Source of the DNA: Hyphomicrobium album | Lineage (GTDB): Bacteria; Pseudomonadota; Alphaproteobacteria; Rhizobiales; Hyphomicrobiaceae | Direction of reading: 5' to 3' | Assembly: GCF_009708035.1 (NCBI RefSeq) | Contig: NZ_WMBQ01000001.1 | Coordinates: 248,001 to 312,000 of the forward strand | Length of the DNA: 64,000 bases | Shown here: piece by piece, positions 63,936-64,000 of the stretch | How the letters are laid out: every line of letters begins with the position of its first letter | Position numbering within the stretch: the first letter of the stretch is position 1 | Program-made: the position numbers and the translations under genes | Notes under the pieces: model-generated | The model's database searches: none | The model's input: the letters and a program-made list of their open reading frames with translations, nothing else | Told to the model about the DNA's origin: nothing

Positions 63936-64000
63936 TCACGGGGAGCGCGTCTCCTTGGTGAGCGCGGCCACGGCGACATAGGCCAGCGCCGAGCATCCGA
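63936..64000 (-). CDS. 3' end of a minus-strand membrane or transport gene (partial)
   Basis: From the right edge one minus-strand frame reads GCSALAYVAVAALTKETRSP then TGA at 63936-63938. A hydrophobic stretch ending TKETR resembles the last helix and tail of MFS or related carriers. Only 20 codons are visible, so identity is a guess. A CTCCCCG/CGGGGAG hairpin overlaps its stop. Confidence 0.35.
   Translation of the reverse strand, partial: GCSALAYVAVAALTKETRSP

Noticed and set aside
63667-63996. Minus-strand frame of 109 codons near the right edge
   Set aside because: It runs antisense through tRNA-Leu and yields the typical false peptide of such antisense frames.

Overview
The window is high-GC DNA whose proteins look alphaproteobacterial, most likely order Hyphomicrobiales (Rhizobiales), possibly near Hyphomicrobiaceae. 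This rests on the unbroken order tRNA-Trp, secE-nusG-rplKAJL-rpoBC-rpsLG-fusA-tuf-S10-spc-secY-adk-rpsMK-rpoA-rplQ, on an ATP12-family F1-ATPase assembly factor beside rluC and a HAD phosphatase, and on the style of the proteins. The genus cannot be fixed by reading alone.

Layout. (1) 1-8.2 kb, minus strand: 5' part of eutB, a NarL/FixJ-type response regulator, an orphan ParA-like ATPase, a heavy-metal RND pump with its membrane-fusion partner, and a His-rich exported protein. (2) 8.3-11.4 kb: a PepSY-like protein, an exported peroxiredoxin, tRNA-Gly, a coupled pair (serine protease plus TonB-C-like protein) and a YbjQ-family protein. (3) 11.4-43.7 kb: tRNA-Trp and about 37 transcription and translation genes in one direction, with intercistronic hairpins, a promoter before rpsL, and a promoter plus terminator-like hairpin before rpsM. 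(4) 43.8-53.1 kb: NAD-dependent epimerase/reductase, DegP-type protease, two 78-nt palindromes, rarA, a Tae4-like amidase with a small two-TM protein, L-lactate permease, then rluC-HAD-ATP12. (5) 53.2-54.0 kb: three small membrane proteins, two of them tandem paralogues and one of only 25 residues. (6) 54.1-61.4 kb: propionyl-CoA carboxylase beta and alpha genes separated by three accessory genes, followed by RidA and acylphosphatase. (7) 61.4-64 kb: a LysR regulator with a clean palindromic operator, a 22-residue Lys/Ala/Pro microprotein, a small exported protein, lipB, tRNA-Leu and the tail of an unidentified minus-strand gene.

How the genes work together. The centre is the core gene-expression locus: tightly spaced or overlapping genes supply RNA polymerase (alpha, beta, beta'), ribosomal proteins, EF-G, EF-Tu, SecE/SecY and adenylate kinase. 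Several ribosomal proteins carry basic or low-complexity tails. The flanks combine conserved housekeeping genes (degP, rarA, rluC, ATP12, pccBA, lipB) with accessory cargo.

Most interesting points: twin equal-length palindromes of shared architecture ending exactly in the rarA start codon; a Tae4-like peptidoglycan amidase with no type VI secretion genes in sight; a three-gene membrane cluster containing a 25-residue homologue of its neighbours' first helix; a LysR palindrome facing a 22-residue microprotein; and a promoter-hairpin arrangement before the alpha operon. No CRISPR array, transposase or rRNA gene was seen.
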